Positions 35,288 to 44,828 of a DNA stretch of 64,000 bases are shown piece by piece; positions within the stretch are counted from its first letter, which is position 1; every line of letters begins with the position of its first letter. The position numbers and the translations under genes were made by a program. The notes beneath the pieces were generated by a model. It saw nothing but the letters and a program-made list of their open reading frames with translations. It was not told where the DNA came from and did no database searches. Origin of the DNA: Neodontobutis hainanensis (lineage: Eukaryota > Chordata > Actinopteri > Gobiiformes > Odontobutidae); assembly GCA_024349245.1 (NCBI GenBank), contig JALDNG010000410.1:124001-188000 (forward strand). Reading direction: 5' to 3'.

Positions 35288-35934
35288 TGCTATAAGTAAA
35301 ATGTTATTTTAATCATATTTTGGAATGATATTCTTTTAATATAGTTTGTAAAGGTTAAATCTGAAGTAGATGAGTTTTGGAGTGCTTATGACTTCACTGT
35401 CGGTGCAGTTATAAGGGCTATAGTTAGACTATCCATATATGGCCACAATGCTTTACTGCACAAGAAACATCTGTCTTTTTTCTTTTTTTAGTTACATTCT
35501 GAATGTATTCTGGGATTGGTAGATGCACCATTACCATGTAAGGTCACACTGCCAATGTATATAAACTGTGCGTTTACAATAAAGCTTTGAGAAGGAGAGA
35601 ACAGAACCACAAAACCAGTGTGTTGTCTTTTGTCTCTTTCTCCCACTGGCCAGTGCTCAGACAGCTGTGTATTGGACGTAACTGTCAGGATTCTAGAACC
35701 TGACATAGCGGAGCGAGTTACGGACAATAATCTGAATATGATATCATTAGTTAGCGGGATGCTGACAGTAGCCAAGCAGTAGGTACTGGGTAAAAAATAA
35801 GTTTGCGGAGCGAGCTATCGGGCCCAGCTATAGCGCGTAGATTAGCTAATCTGTATTGGTCAAGCGGGAAGCTGACTTGGCGAATAAATCCGGAAAAACA
35901 TCTATCGACTAGCTAGAGTAAAAACATTATTTCA
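35288..35934 (+). repeat. Endogenous retrovirus 3' LTR
   Basis: This 647-bp LTR is nearly identical to the 5' LTR. Differences are a few substitutions, single-base indels (for example GCGCGTAG against GCGCGGTAG) and an extra block of about 15 bp before CGACTAGCTAGAG. The high identity implies a recent insertion. It is followed by TAATG at 35935-35939. Confidence 0.95.
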
Positions 35935-36182
35935 TAATGGTATTGTTGAAAAACACATTTAACACAAAAACTCTTTATTTTGACTGAATTCAGGGCTTCA
36001 GTCTCTGTCTGCACATCCCTGAGGCTCTCTTTTATCCACAACAGAGCTGTCCACATGAATCTGATGCTGTGACATTTATTAGAGCTGTTTCAGGTCGTCA
36101 CATGTCTGTGGCACTCAGCCCTGAACACATTAGTTTAGTCGTTGAATTAATCTAAAACTATAAAGAGGATGAACAGTCTTAC
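35935..36182. other. NLR gene 1 intron 3, RING-proximal part
   Basis: Intron sequence resuming after the provirus, matched by 59,649-59,898. No exon or element seen. Together with 26,529-27,508 it forms an intron that the provirus enlarged from about 1.2 to about 9.7 kb. Confidence 0.75.
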
Positions 36183-36367
36183 TCTGAAAACTGCTGAAGA
36201 CGTCCAGTCTTTGTCCACACTGGGGACAGGGCTGAGGTGAACCAGACTGGTCCCAGTTTGAAGAGAGACACTGTCTGCAGAAGCAGTGTCCACAGCTGGT
36301 AGAGACTGGATCAGTCAGGACGCTCTGACACAGACCACAGGACGATGGGCCGTCACCAGGACTCTCT
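36183..36367 (-). CDS. NLR gene 1: RING-like zinc-binding exon
   Basis: The minus strand encodes SPGDGPSSCGLCQSVL, DPVSTSCGHCFCRQCLSSNW and PQPCPQCGQRLDV: a C-X2-C ... C-X-H-X2-C-X2-C ... C-X2-C pattern typical of a RING finger, as found between the linker and FISNA regions of many fish NLRC3-like proteins. A RING would suggest ubiquitin transfer or dimerisation; activity is inferred only. The donor GTAAG begins at 36182. The 5' boundary is uncertain: the acceptor-like CCACAG before 36,367 does not join cleanly in frame with exon 2, so another acceptor may be used. Confidence 0.75.
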
Positions 36368-36775
36368 CTGTGGACATCAACACATTCATTAAAACAGCTT
36401 TACAAAGGTCACAGCCTGGTCCCTGCTTTTGGACAAAAATACTGACCCCTCCTTTTGACCTGTTTCTGGAAATGGAGCCATTAATGAAACTAACTCATTT
36501 AACTGGAGTCATGTTCTGTCTCATCCTCTCACTTTAAATCTGAGCTCAAATGAAGACATTAGAAGTGAGTTATTACTGACAGATAAAAACATCTGACAAT
36601 AAACAGGACAGTCTTCCTTTGGACTGAATGTGTCCTGTCTCCAGTTTTACACAGTTTTCATTTTAAACAGAGATGGTTCAGTGAATATATCTGCACTGAT
36701 CAGCTGCTGATGAAGTCAATATAAATGATATTAGTGCATCACTTTATATTTATAGTGAGGTCCTTGGACCAGTCG

Positions 36776-36832
36776 CTCTTCAGAGACACACAGCTGGACA
36801 CTGGAGACACTCTCTGTTTGTGACACTCGTCT
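36776..36832 (-). CDS. NLR gene 1: linker exon, 3' end replaced
   Basis: After the acceptor TTTTAG (exon start 36832) the minus strand reads DECHKQRVSPVSSCVSLKSD, matching the Ser-rich SCVSLKSDWS motif usual in N-terminal linkers of fish NLRC3-like proteins. In gene 2 the exon continues to a donor at 60,459. Here about 55 bases including that donor are replaced by 23 unrelated bases (about 36,753-36,775), so normal splicing is doubtful. This is a third defect in gene 1. Confidence 0.7.
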
Positions 36833-37063
36833 CTAAAACAACAGGATTTATTGTACAGTGAGTGTTAATAAGCAGCAGTGAGCACTTCCTCTGACTCTGT
36901 TCTGTTCAGAAAACACACACTTTACAGTTTCCTTCAGACACAATATTCTTATTTTTGGCCTGAGCCTCAGTTAAAGCAGTGGCTCCATGAATGTGTCCTG
37001 TGCTGTATCAGGTCAACCACAGTGTTCTTAAATCAAACACAAACAGCTGATGATGCTACTCAC

Positions 37064-37198
37064 TGTGTTGGAGCGGGCCCTGGCTCGCTGCTGCCATCTG
37101 GAGGTTCCTTCATGAACAGACCTCTCTCTTTATAATGGCTCTGTGAAGACTGGGCCTCCTCTTCGTCCACACTGACATTATTCATGTTCTGTCTCAGT
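37064..37198 (-). CDS. NLR gene 1: first coding exon
   Basis: The acceptor-like TTTCAG precedes 37198 and the ATG is at 37185-37183. The exon encodes MNNVSVDEEEAQSSQSHYKE and RGLFMKEPPDGSSEPGPAPT, about 40 residues, an acidic, Ser/Pro-rich N-terminus with no known fold, as common in fish NLRC3-like proteins. The donor GTGAGT begins at 37063. The two leftover bases plus the first base of the next exon make a Gln codon, which supports both boundaries. Confidence 0.75.
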
Positions 37199-37667
37199 CT
37201 GAAAGGTGAACGAGTCAAACACAGTGAGCTCTGATCATTTTAATAAAGCACCTTATGAATAATTATCACATGGAGCTGGAGCCAGATGTTTCTAATGTGA
37301 TTGATTCTTGTCTTTATTTCATGTTAATGTTTAGATGTTGGTCTTAAACCTCTCCAGATGGGCCTCTGCCTTTATTCAGAAGAACTGTTCATATTTGGGC
37401 CTGTGAAGGCCTCTGGGTAAAGTCTCCACAGTCCTCCAGAATCTGTTCTGATCTTAAGCTTTCTCACCTCGTTTTAGCCTTTTCTGCCCAAAACAAACTG
37501 CTTCATCATTTTCTCTAGAATTCTGAACATTGTTTATGGGATAGACACCGTTTTCCTTTAAAATCTAGACAAACTCTTTAAATCTGACAAAAGTGTTCAG
37601 GCTGCTGTTGAATACAGACACACTTTAAAACCAGCTCATTAAGAATATGATCATCTGTAGCAGAGGC
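37199..37667. other. NLR gene 1 upstream/5' intron DNA
   Basis: Non-coding, closely matching 60,943-61,410 near gene 2. No gene or element recognised. An untranslated 5' exon could lie here, but nothing marks it. Confidence 0.6.
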
Positions 37668-38130
37668 TGTAAAACTAACTTTATCTCAGGGGCCGCATAG
37701 GGAAAAATCTATTTTCAAGTGGGCGGATCATTCAAATTATGGCTTAATAATTTAAAAATAACAACTTCCTATTGTTTCCTTTGGTTTTAGTTTGGTCTAA
37801 AATAGTACAAGCACAACAACACTTCAAATGAGCTGAAAATTCTGAAGAAACAATTTTAAGAACACAATGCCTCAGTGATTGTAACTTAAACTTCGTCTCA
37901 GTGGATCTACAAGATTATACAACTTTCAGTCACGGACAATCTTTGATTGAACAAGTACAAACTCTTCCAAGCAGTTTTAAAGGCTTTATTGCCTCATTAG
38001 AGCCGGTGTGACGGATCAACTGGTGAAGCCGGTTTTCTGGCGACAGGGAGATGTTTTTTGTGGGCGTTCCTCTCTAGGACCCCACTTTTACAAACCAGGA
38101 AATATAGGTGTTATTTGGTCTTATTTGAAA
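37668..38130. repeat. Degenerate dispersed repeat
   Basis: The stretch CTCAGGGGCCGCATAGGGAA followed by AAGTGGGCGGATCATT resembles a widespread fish dispersed repeat of probable hAT origin. The first 130 bases are shared with gene 2 (61,412-61,540); the rest is not. No coding seen. Confidence 0.4.
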
Positions 38131-38343
38131 GAATGTTAAATTTTTTCAGAGTCTCTGCGTCCCCCTCCCTCTTTGAACGCCCAATGTAATGTGTCCAAAC
38201 CTGGAAACGTTCTTTGAGTCGATTAACAACATTAAACACAACAGAATCCAAAGTGTGAAGGAAGAGTCAGTGTGAGTTTTTCTGCTGCACCTGAGACGAG
38301 AGAGCTGAAAGGAAAGAGGCTTTGTTGTGTTATTGAAAAAAAA
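38131..38343 (+). other. Segment inverted relative to gene 2 flank
   Basis: This stretch of about 213 bp matches 61,544-61,759 in reverse complement, although the paralogous flanks are otherwise in the same orientation. It ends exactly where the CT minisatellite begins. No coding recognised. Confidence 0.85.
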
Positions 38344-38345
38344 TC

Positions 38346-40499
38346 CACTCTGTCCTACCTCCTCCTCTTTGTCCTGTCTCCTCCTCTCTGTCCTGTCTCC
38401 TCCTCTCTGTCCTGTCTCCTCCTCTCCGTCCTGTCTCCTCCTCTCCGTCCTGTCTCCTGTCTCCTCCTCTCTGTCCTGTCTCCTCCTCTCTGTCCTGACT
38501 CCTGTCTCCTCCTCTCTGTCCTGTCTCCTGTCTCCTCCTCTCTGTCCTGTCTCTTCCTCTCTGTCCTGTCTCCTCCTCTTTCTCCTGTCTCCTCCTCTCT
38601 GTCCGATCTCCTCCTCTCTGTCCTGTCTCCTGTCTCCTCCTCTCTGTCCTGACTCCTGTCTCCTCCTCTCTGTCCTGTCTCCTGTCTCCTCCTCTCTGTC
38701 CTGACTCCTGTCTCCTCCTCTCTGTCCTGTCTCCTCCTCTCTGTCCTGACTCCTGTCTCCTCCTCTCTGTCCTGTCTCCTGTCTCCTCCTCTCTGTCCTG
38801 TCTCCTGTCTCCTCCTCTCTGTCCTGTCTCCTCCTCTCTGTCCTGACTCCTGACTCCTCCTCTCGGTCCTGTCTCCTGTCTCCTCCTCTCGGTCCTGACT
38901 CTTATCTCCTCCTCTCTGTCCTGACTCCTGTCTCCTCCTCTCTGTCCTGACTCCTGCTCTCGGTCCTGTCTCCTGTCTCCTCCTCTCTGTCCTGTCTCCT
39001 CCTCTCTGTCCTGTCTCCTCCTCTCTGTCCTGACTCCTGTCTTCTCCTCTCTGTCCTGTCTCCTCCTCTCTGTCCTGTCTCCTGTCTCCTCCTCTCTGTC
39101 CTGTCTCCTGTCTCCTCCTCTCTGTTCTGTCTCCTCCTCTCTGTCCTGTCTCCTCCTCTCTGTCCTGACTCCTGCTCTCGGTCCTGACTCTTGTCTCCTC
39201 CTCTCGGTCCTGACTCTTGTCTCCTCCTCTCGGTCCTGACTCTTGTCTCCTCCTCTCTGTCCTTTCTCCTGACTCCTCCTCTCTGTCCTGACTCCTGTCT
39301 CCTCCTCTCGGTCCTGACTCTTGTCTCCTCCTCTCGGTCCTGTCTCCTGTCTCCTCCTCTCGGTCCTGTCTCCTGTCTCCTCCTCTCTGTCCTGTCTCCT
39401 CCTCTCTGTCCTGACTCCTGTCTCCTCCTCTCGATCCTGACTCTTGTCTCCTCCTCTCGGTCCTGTCTCCTGTCTCCTCCTCTCTGTCCTGTCTCCTGTC
39501 TTCTCGTCTCTGTCCTGTCTCCTCCTCTCTGTCCTGTCTCCTGTCTTCTCCTCTCTGTCCCGTCTCCTCCTCTCTGTCCTGTCTCCTGTCTCCTCCTCTC
39601 TGTCCTGACTCTTGTCTCCTCCTCTCGGTCCTGTCTCCTGTCTCCTCCTCTCTGTCCTGTCTCCTGTCTCCTCCTCTCTGTCCTGTCTCCTGTCTCCTCC
39701 TCTCTGTCCTGTCTCCTGTCTCCTCCTCTCTGTCCTGTCTCCTCCTCTCTGTCCTGTCTCCTGTCTCCTCCTCTCTGTCCTGACTCCTGTCTCCTCCTCT
39801 CTGTCCTGTCTCCTCCTCTCTGTCCTGACTCCTGTCTCCTCCTCTCTGTCCTGTCTCCTTTCTCCTCCTCTCTGTCCTGTCTCCTTTCTCCTCCTCTCTG
39901 TCCTGTCTCCTGTCTCCTCCTCTCTGTCCTGACTCCTGTCTCCTCCTCTCTGTTCTGACTCCTGTCTCCTCCTCTCTGTCCTGACTCCTGTCTCCTCCTC
40001 TCTGTCCTGACTCCTGTCTCCTCCTCTCTGTCCTGACTCCTGTCTCCTTCTCTCTGTCCTGACTCCTGTCTCCTCTCTCTGTCCTGTCTCCTCTGTCTCC
40101 TGACTCCTGTCTCCTTCTCTCTGTCCTGACTCCTGTCTCCTCCTCTCTGTCCTGTCTCCTGTCTTCTCCTCTCTGTCCTGTCTCCTGTCTCCTCCTCTCT
40201 GTCCTGTCTACTGTCTTCTCCTCTCTGTCCTGTCTTCTCCTCTCTGTCCTGTCTCCTGTCTCCTCCTCTCTGTCCTGTCTACTGTCTTCTCCTCTCTGTC
40301 CTGTCTTCTCCTCTCTGTCCTGTCTCCTGTCTCCTCCTCTCTGTCCTGTCTACTGTCTTCTCCTCTCTGTCCTGTCTTCTCCTCTCTGTCCTGACTTCTA
40401 TCTCCTCCTCTCTGTCCTGTTTCCTGACTCCTCCTCTCTGTCCTGTCTCCTCCTCTTTGTCCTGACTCCTGTCTCCTCCTCTTTGTCCTGTCTACTGTC
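38346..40499 (+). repeat. CT-rich minisatellite, about 2.15 kb
   Basis: Tandem array built on a 19-bp unit (TCTGTCCTGTCTCCTCCTC) with many 26-bp variants that insert a further CTCCTGT. One strand is almost pure pyrimidine apart from the periodic G; the other is rich in GGAGGAGA purine runs. It is absent from the gene 2 flank. Long open frames through it (Ser-Leu-Pro repeats) are by-products of the period and not genes. Confidence 0.97.
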
Positions 40500-42119
40500 T
40501 ACATTACAAGTGGGAGAATATCACAAATTTATTTCAAATTAATTATAAATTAATTTGAATATTAAATATTTTACAACACAGCAGCACAGAATGTGTAACT
40601 TATTCAATTCAGACAAGACACAACGACCATAACATTTCCAACAGCTGTAATCCACCCAAAGACCTGGTCCTGGTCTGGCCAAATAATCCACCAAAGCTGT
40701 GTCCTTTCCATTTATTAATTAGTATTAATGACACTTGGCTTAAGGTTAGTTTTTCACAAATGTAAACAAATGTTTGCAAAGCAGTGATTTACTTCAGCAG
40801 CTTTAACAGTGAACAATAAAAGTCAGGCAGGCTATAAGTGTGAGCTTGTGTGTGCATTTGTGAATAAAACACAGCTCAAGCAAACAAAAAAACATCTTCT
40901 CGCAACTGCGACTTGGTTCCCATCGTTCATGTTAAAGAGCTATTCAATAGGTTTGATTTCTTTGTAAATTCACATTTCTACAAGTGAACCGGATTTAACC
41001 CGACCCCAAGATGATTTTTCAAAGTAGAAAAATAAGCAAAGTAGAATTTAAAGCTGCAATTTCTCAATAAAAGAAACTGCTGTTCTAAATGTGACCACTG
41101 GATGTCGCAATAGCCCAAGTACCAGTCCGTGAGTCATTTACTACCTGGCCGCAGAGCAGGAAAAATTTTATTTATTATCTGAGTCTGACCGATGTTTTAT
41201 TTTGAAAAATGGCCGGATTTTCACTATTACATCTTTCTATGACTCACTTTTGACACTTGTCGCGGTCATGTGATTCGTTGCGGCTACAATTAAATCCCAA
41301 AGCTAACGTTAGCAAAAAGAGTATAAAACAAACGTCTTTGTAAAGTTTCTTCACAAAGAGGAAAAGACCCAGTGAGGGACAGAAGAAGAATATGCGACTT
41401 CCAAGACAAAGTAAGCTGCATTTAACAGACAATACCAAGAGTTCTACTTAAAATATGGATTTATAGCGACAGGTGAGTTCCGCACTAAGCCCGCTCTGCA
41501 GAATATGAGGCGGCCGGTGTGACGGATCAACTGGAGTCAGGTTATCTGGAGGCACTGAGCAGCTGCATCAACAACAGAACACAGTGTAGGTGTCTAGAGA
41601 GATGCCTGTTCAAAACACAGACTCACAAGTCGCATGAGTAATGTTCGTGATAATGATAAAAATCTTGTCCCAAGGACCGGGATTTTACCGACAATATAAT
41701 TGAACAAAGGTAAAGTATTGATGGAAAGCGTAGACTCCAGTAAAGTAAGTTTGAGATTGGACAGAGTCGTCTGTAACAGATAGTGTTAGGTTAACTCTCA
41801 GGTGAACTTGTGATGCATACACAGCTGCTTTTGACTTGACTTTAAAATTGTGAAGTTTTACTACAATGACTTTGTCTCAACAGTTGCATGTGGTGTAATG
41901 TATGTAAATAATAATTGCCATTAAACACGCAATTTCATCTTTAGTTTCTCTGTTTGTTGCGGAATAGCTTAGCCTTAGCCTTAACTTTTACAACGTTACG
42001 TTTGTTTTCCTCTGAACTGAAACAGCTGAAGCTTACACGGTGAAGAAAAAAAGACTTTTGTCAGAGTGGTTTAGACTAGGCTGTGTAATTAAATAGAATG
42101 TACAACATATCCTGTAAAA
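40500..42119. other. Non-coding region upstream of NLR gene 1
   Basis: No gene recognised. A 22-bp sequence starting GCCGGTGTGACGGATCAACT occurs at 38,002-38,023 and again at 41,513-41,534, flanking the minisatellite. A palindrome GCTAACGTTAGC is at 41,302-41,313. This stretch has no counterpart in the gene 2 flank, so it was inserted in one copy or lost from the other. Confidence 0.6.
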
Positions 42120-43312
42120 AGTGTTGGTCATCTTACTTCAAAAAGTAATTAGTTACAGTTACAAAATACTTCTCCCAAAAAGTAACTGAGTTAGTAACTC
42201 AGTTACTACATTGTAAAAGTAACTCGGTTACTTACTTTTACAATGTAGTAACTCAGTTACTCAGCAAAGTAACTGAAGTTATTTTTAATGTTCTATAACA
42301 GATTAAATATCAAAGATGTTTAAATTAACTGAAGAATAAAAACACTATATAAAGTATTTTAGAACGTTTGGTATTTATTTGAACTCAGTAGATTGCCGCC
42401 TGCAATATGATAAACTTAGAAATAAAAATATATACAAATTAAATATTGAAAATAAAATTCAAGGGCAAAATTAAATCACAAAAATGTAAACCTGTGTAAA
42501 AAAGAAACAAAGGAAGTTCTGGTCAATAATAAGTGCAAATCTCTGTATCTGTAAATTATTGCACAATAAACAGAACACAGTCCAACTCTCTGTAGAGTAA
42601 CATGTTCATTCAATTCTCAGTGAAAATGAACAATATATTAATCTATTATAAAATACTCTTCATCAACAACTAAAGCAGAGGTTGTAATGTACTGTAATTC
42701 CTCAAATGACGTTTTGAGCTCAATATTAATTTTTTCATATTCACGTCTATGAATTTATCCAAAGTGTTTTTGCATGGGGCAACCCCTCTTCCTCCTCCTC
42801 GTGTTGTGTTTTAGGAGTGTTTCTTGTTTTAACAAAGGCTCTGTCTCCTTCACTGGAGCTTCATTTGGGCTTGTGTTAGCATCAGTGACAGTGTGGTGTC
42901 AGCATGTGTTGATGTGAGGGGCTTCAGAAGGTTTGAGTTACTGAGGCAGACGTGGATAAAGTCTTTTTTCCAGAGCATAGCATGTTACAGAAACATTCAT
43001 GTCTTTAATTTAAAAAAACGAGAAGTAGTGTCGGTACTTTCAGTTCAACAACGCTACCTTTGAGTTTCCCGGCTCCATAGCTGACGCTGTCTTGTGTTTA
43101 GTGGAAGTCAGCGCGTGCAGTGAGACGGCGTCAGCCAATCATCATCGCCCCCCCCCCCCCCCCCCCCCCCCCAGTAATGCGACACTTTACGTTCTCAGTA
43201 ACGATAACGACGTTACAACGATAGGAAAAGTAATTAATTAGATTACTCCTTTACTGAAAAATTATCGCCGTTAGTAACACCGTTATACTCTAACACTGTT
43301 ACTTCCAACACT
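42120..43312. mobile_element. hAT-like non-autonomous DNA element
   Basis: Ends are AGTGTTGG and CCAACACT, short inverted termini that continue imperfectly. Next to both ends lies the AAAAGTAATTAGTTAC / GTAATTAATTAGATTACTCC type of sequence common in a fish hAT-like repeat. It includes a strong hairpin at about 42,190-42,260 and a run of 25 C at 43,148-43,172. No transposase frame. A truncated relative is at 61,770-61,845. No convincing target duplication was found. Confidence 0.6.
43148..43172 (+). repeat. Poly(C) run of 25
   Basis: Twenty-five consecutive C within the hAT-like element. The G-rich complement could form a quadruplex; length is prone to sequencing error. Confidence 0.9.
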
Positions 43313-43911
43313 GCAAATGATCAAATGTAACTCAAACTAAATTGTTCTGTTGTTTATGTTTGAATAATTTTTATACTAAAGGTTATTGTTTTAAGATTTC
43401 TGCAAAAGGAAAGAACAAATGAACTAAATGAGATCAGCTCCATGAAATGACAAGGTTCAATATTCATATTTACTGTAACATAACTCAAACAAAAGACATA
43501 AAGCAAAACTTTAAACCAAAAACAATGACCTCTCATCGTTCTTTTAGGTTTACCCATAATGCTTTTCACAGTTGGGAGGACAAATGTTTTAAAACCTGTG
43601 ACGCATTTCTAAAACCCTGATAAACAACTCTAACAGGTTGAACTACATTTGTCAAATTCCTGACTTCTTCAGGACTTACTCCAAACTTTGAGGCAGAAGT
43701 AACTCAGCACAGAGTCATTAAAGACTCCAGAGTAAAGTCCTGAACACTGGTCAGTGAGAGACAGTGGAAAACAAAGTGCTGAGCGTGTCCAGTCGTAGAA
43801 CCTCCAGCTGTGCAACATTAACGCACAAGGACGTCCTATAGTTTTGACAACAACAAAAACATCACGTATTTCGAGAAGGACATGTGACCAAAAGTCTGGA
43901 CCATTTCAAGG
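43313..43911. other. Non-coding, paralogous from about 43,730
   Basis: No gene recognised. From about 43,730 it matches the gene 2 flank (61,842 onwards). An open stretch on the minus strand (43,354-43,569) has no recognisable domain. Confidence 0.5.
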
Positions 43912-44600
43912 ACTGCCACTAGGGGCGCTCTCAGTGTCTGAGCGCTGGTCAAACATGTCCATGCACTGGTCCTTGGTCCCTGGCTTGTGTTTGGTGTCGT
44001 TCAATCATTTGAGTCTGAGGCTTGTAAACTAAGGGTCTTCACAAAATGATGCATATTTCAACATCACGGCCCAGGTCTAGTTTGGATTTTGGCTGATTGG
44101 ATTTAATTTCTCGTTATTGTTATAAATTTAGGAACAATCCAAATCAACTATTTGAGACATTTTGTCCAATATATATTTACATTTTGTAGTTTATTCTTTA
44201 TATTTTTTACAGTATGTGTCCTAACTACATTAAAGGTATTCTCACAGACAGATGACTCTCTGTCTAACTGTGTAGCTCACAAGGTCAGAGGTCAGAGGGC
44301 TTTGAGGCCAGTGTTGGTGAGATTGATCCCTGTCTGTGTCATTTACATTGTTCATCTTGGTATTTTTTAACCCTTTAAGCTCCAAGATGGAAAAATCACC
44401 AACCGATACTGGCTGAGTTTTTATTGTGAGATATTGTGTAATTTTCAAAATCTTCAGTTTAATATAAAACTCAGCCAGAATTGTTTTACAACTCTGCCAA
44501 CATTGAGCTTAAAGAGTTAATAAAGATCAAAATGACACCAACGACGTGTGTGCAGACCGGTCGGACCAGTCACACCACTGAGAGCGCCCCTAGTGGCAGT
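43912..44600. mobile_element. Inverted-repeat element with perfect 25-bp arms
   Basis: The 25 bases at 43,912-43,936 (ACTGCCACTAGGGGCGCTCT plus five) are the exact reverse complement of 44,576-44,600. The arms bound 639 bp that contain no transposase and include a nested piggyBac-type MITE. The same structure is at 62,054-62,740. No flanking target duplication was recognised, so it could also be a structural inverted repeat that is not a transposon. Confidence 0.6.
44371..44516. mobile_element. piggyBac-type MITE, 146 bp
   Basis: Inverted ends CCCTTTAAGCTC and GAGCTTAAAGAG (one mismatch) are flanked on both sides by TTAA (44,367-44,370 and 44,517-44,520), the target duplication of piggyBac transposons. 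It has no coding capacity. An orthologous copy is at 62,511-62,656, so it predates the duplication of the NLR locus. Confidence 0.8.
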
Positions 44601-44828
44601 GGGGTCTGGACCGTGGTTCTTGTCACAGGACAGACTTTTCTCAGAGCCCCCTAAAGACCAATATTTTCAAACTAAATACAAAGAGAAGCTATAATGCTGA
44701 AGTAACATGTCTTATTAGCATTTGGCCTAAAACCACCGTCTGTTCTGAGCCAACACTAAACAAGAGGAAGTAACTCAGTGGAAATACAGCAGCTGTCTGT
44801 CCTCTGCCTCTGAAACAGTCCACACTGA

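Larger units (their letters stand above)
27509..35934 (+). mobile_element. Endogenous gammaretrovirus-like provirus
   Basis: An 8.4-kb provirus with two LTRs, a 5-bp target duplication, a tRNA-Leu-type primer site, gag, pro, pol, env and a polypurine tract in the canonical order. Capsid, polymerase, integrase C-terminus and envelope resemble gammaretrovirus-like fish retroviruses. It is defective: gag is interrupted, the nucleocapsid region is deleted, pol has a stop codon and frameshifts, the integrase catalytic core is absent and env is frameshifted. It lies antisense in intron 3 of NLR gene 1 and is absent from gene 2, so it inserted after the two genes separated. Confidence 0.95.

Noticed and set aside
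38272..39958. Open frames of Ser-Leu-Pro repeats in the CT array
   Set aside because: By-product of a simple pyrimidine minisatellite; overlapping frames are equally open.
43915..43934. CTCF-like CCACTAGGGGCGCTC in the inverted-repeat arms
   Set aside because: It lacks one G compared with the core consensus, so the match fails at several positions.
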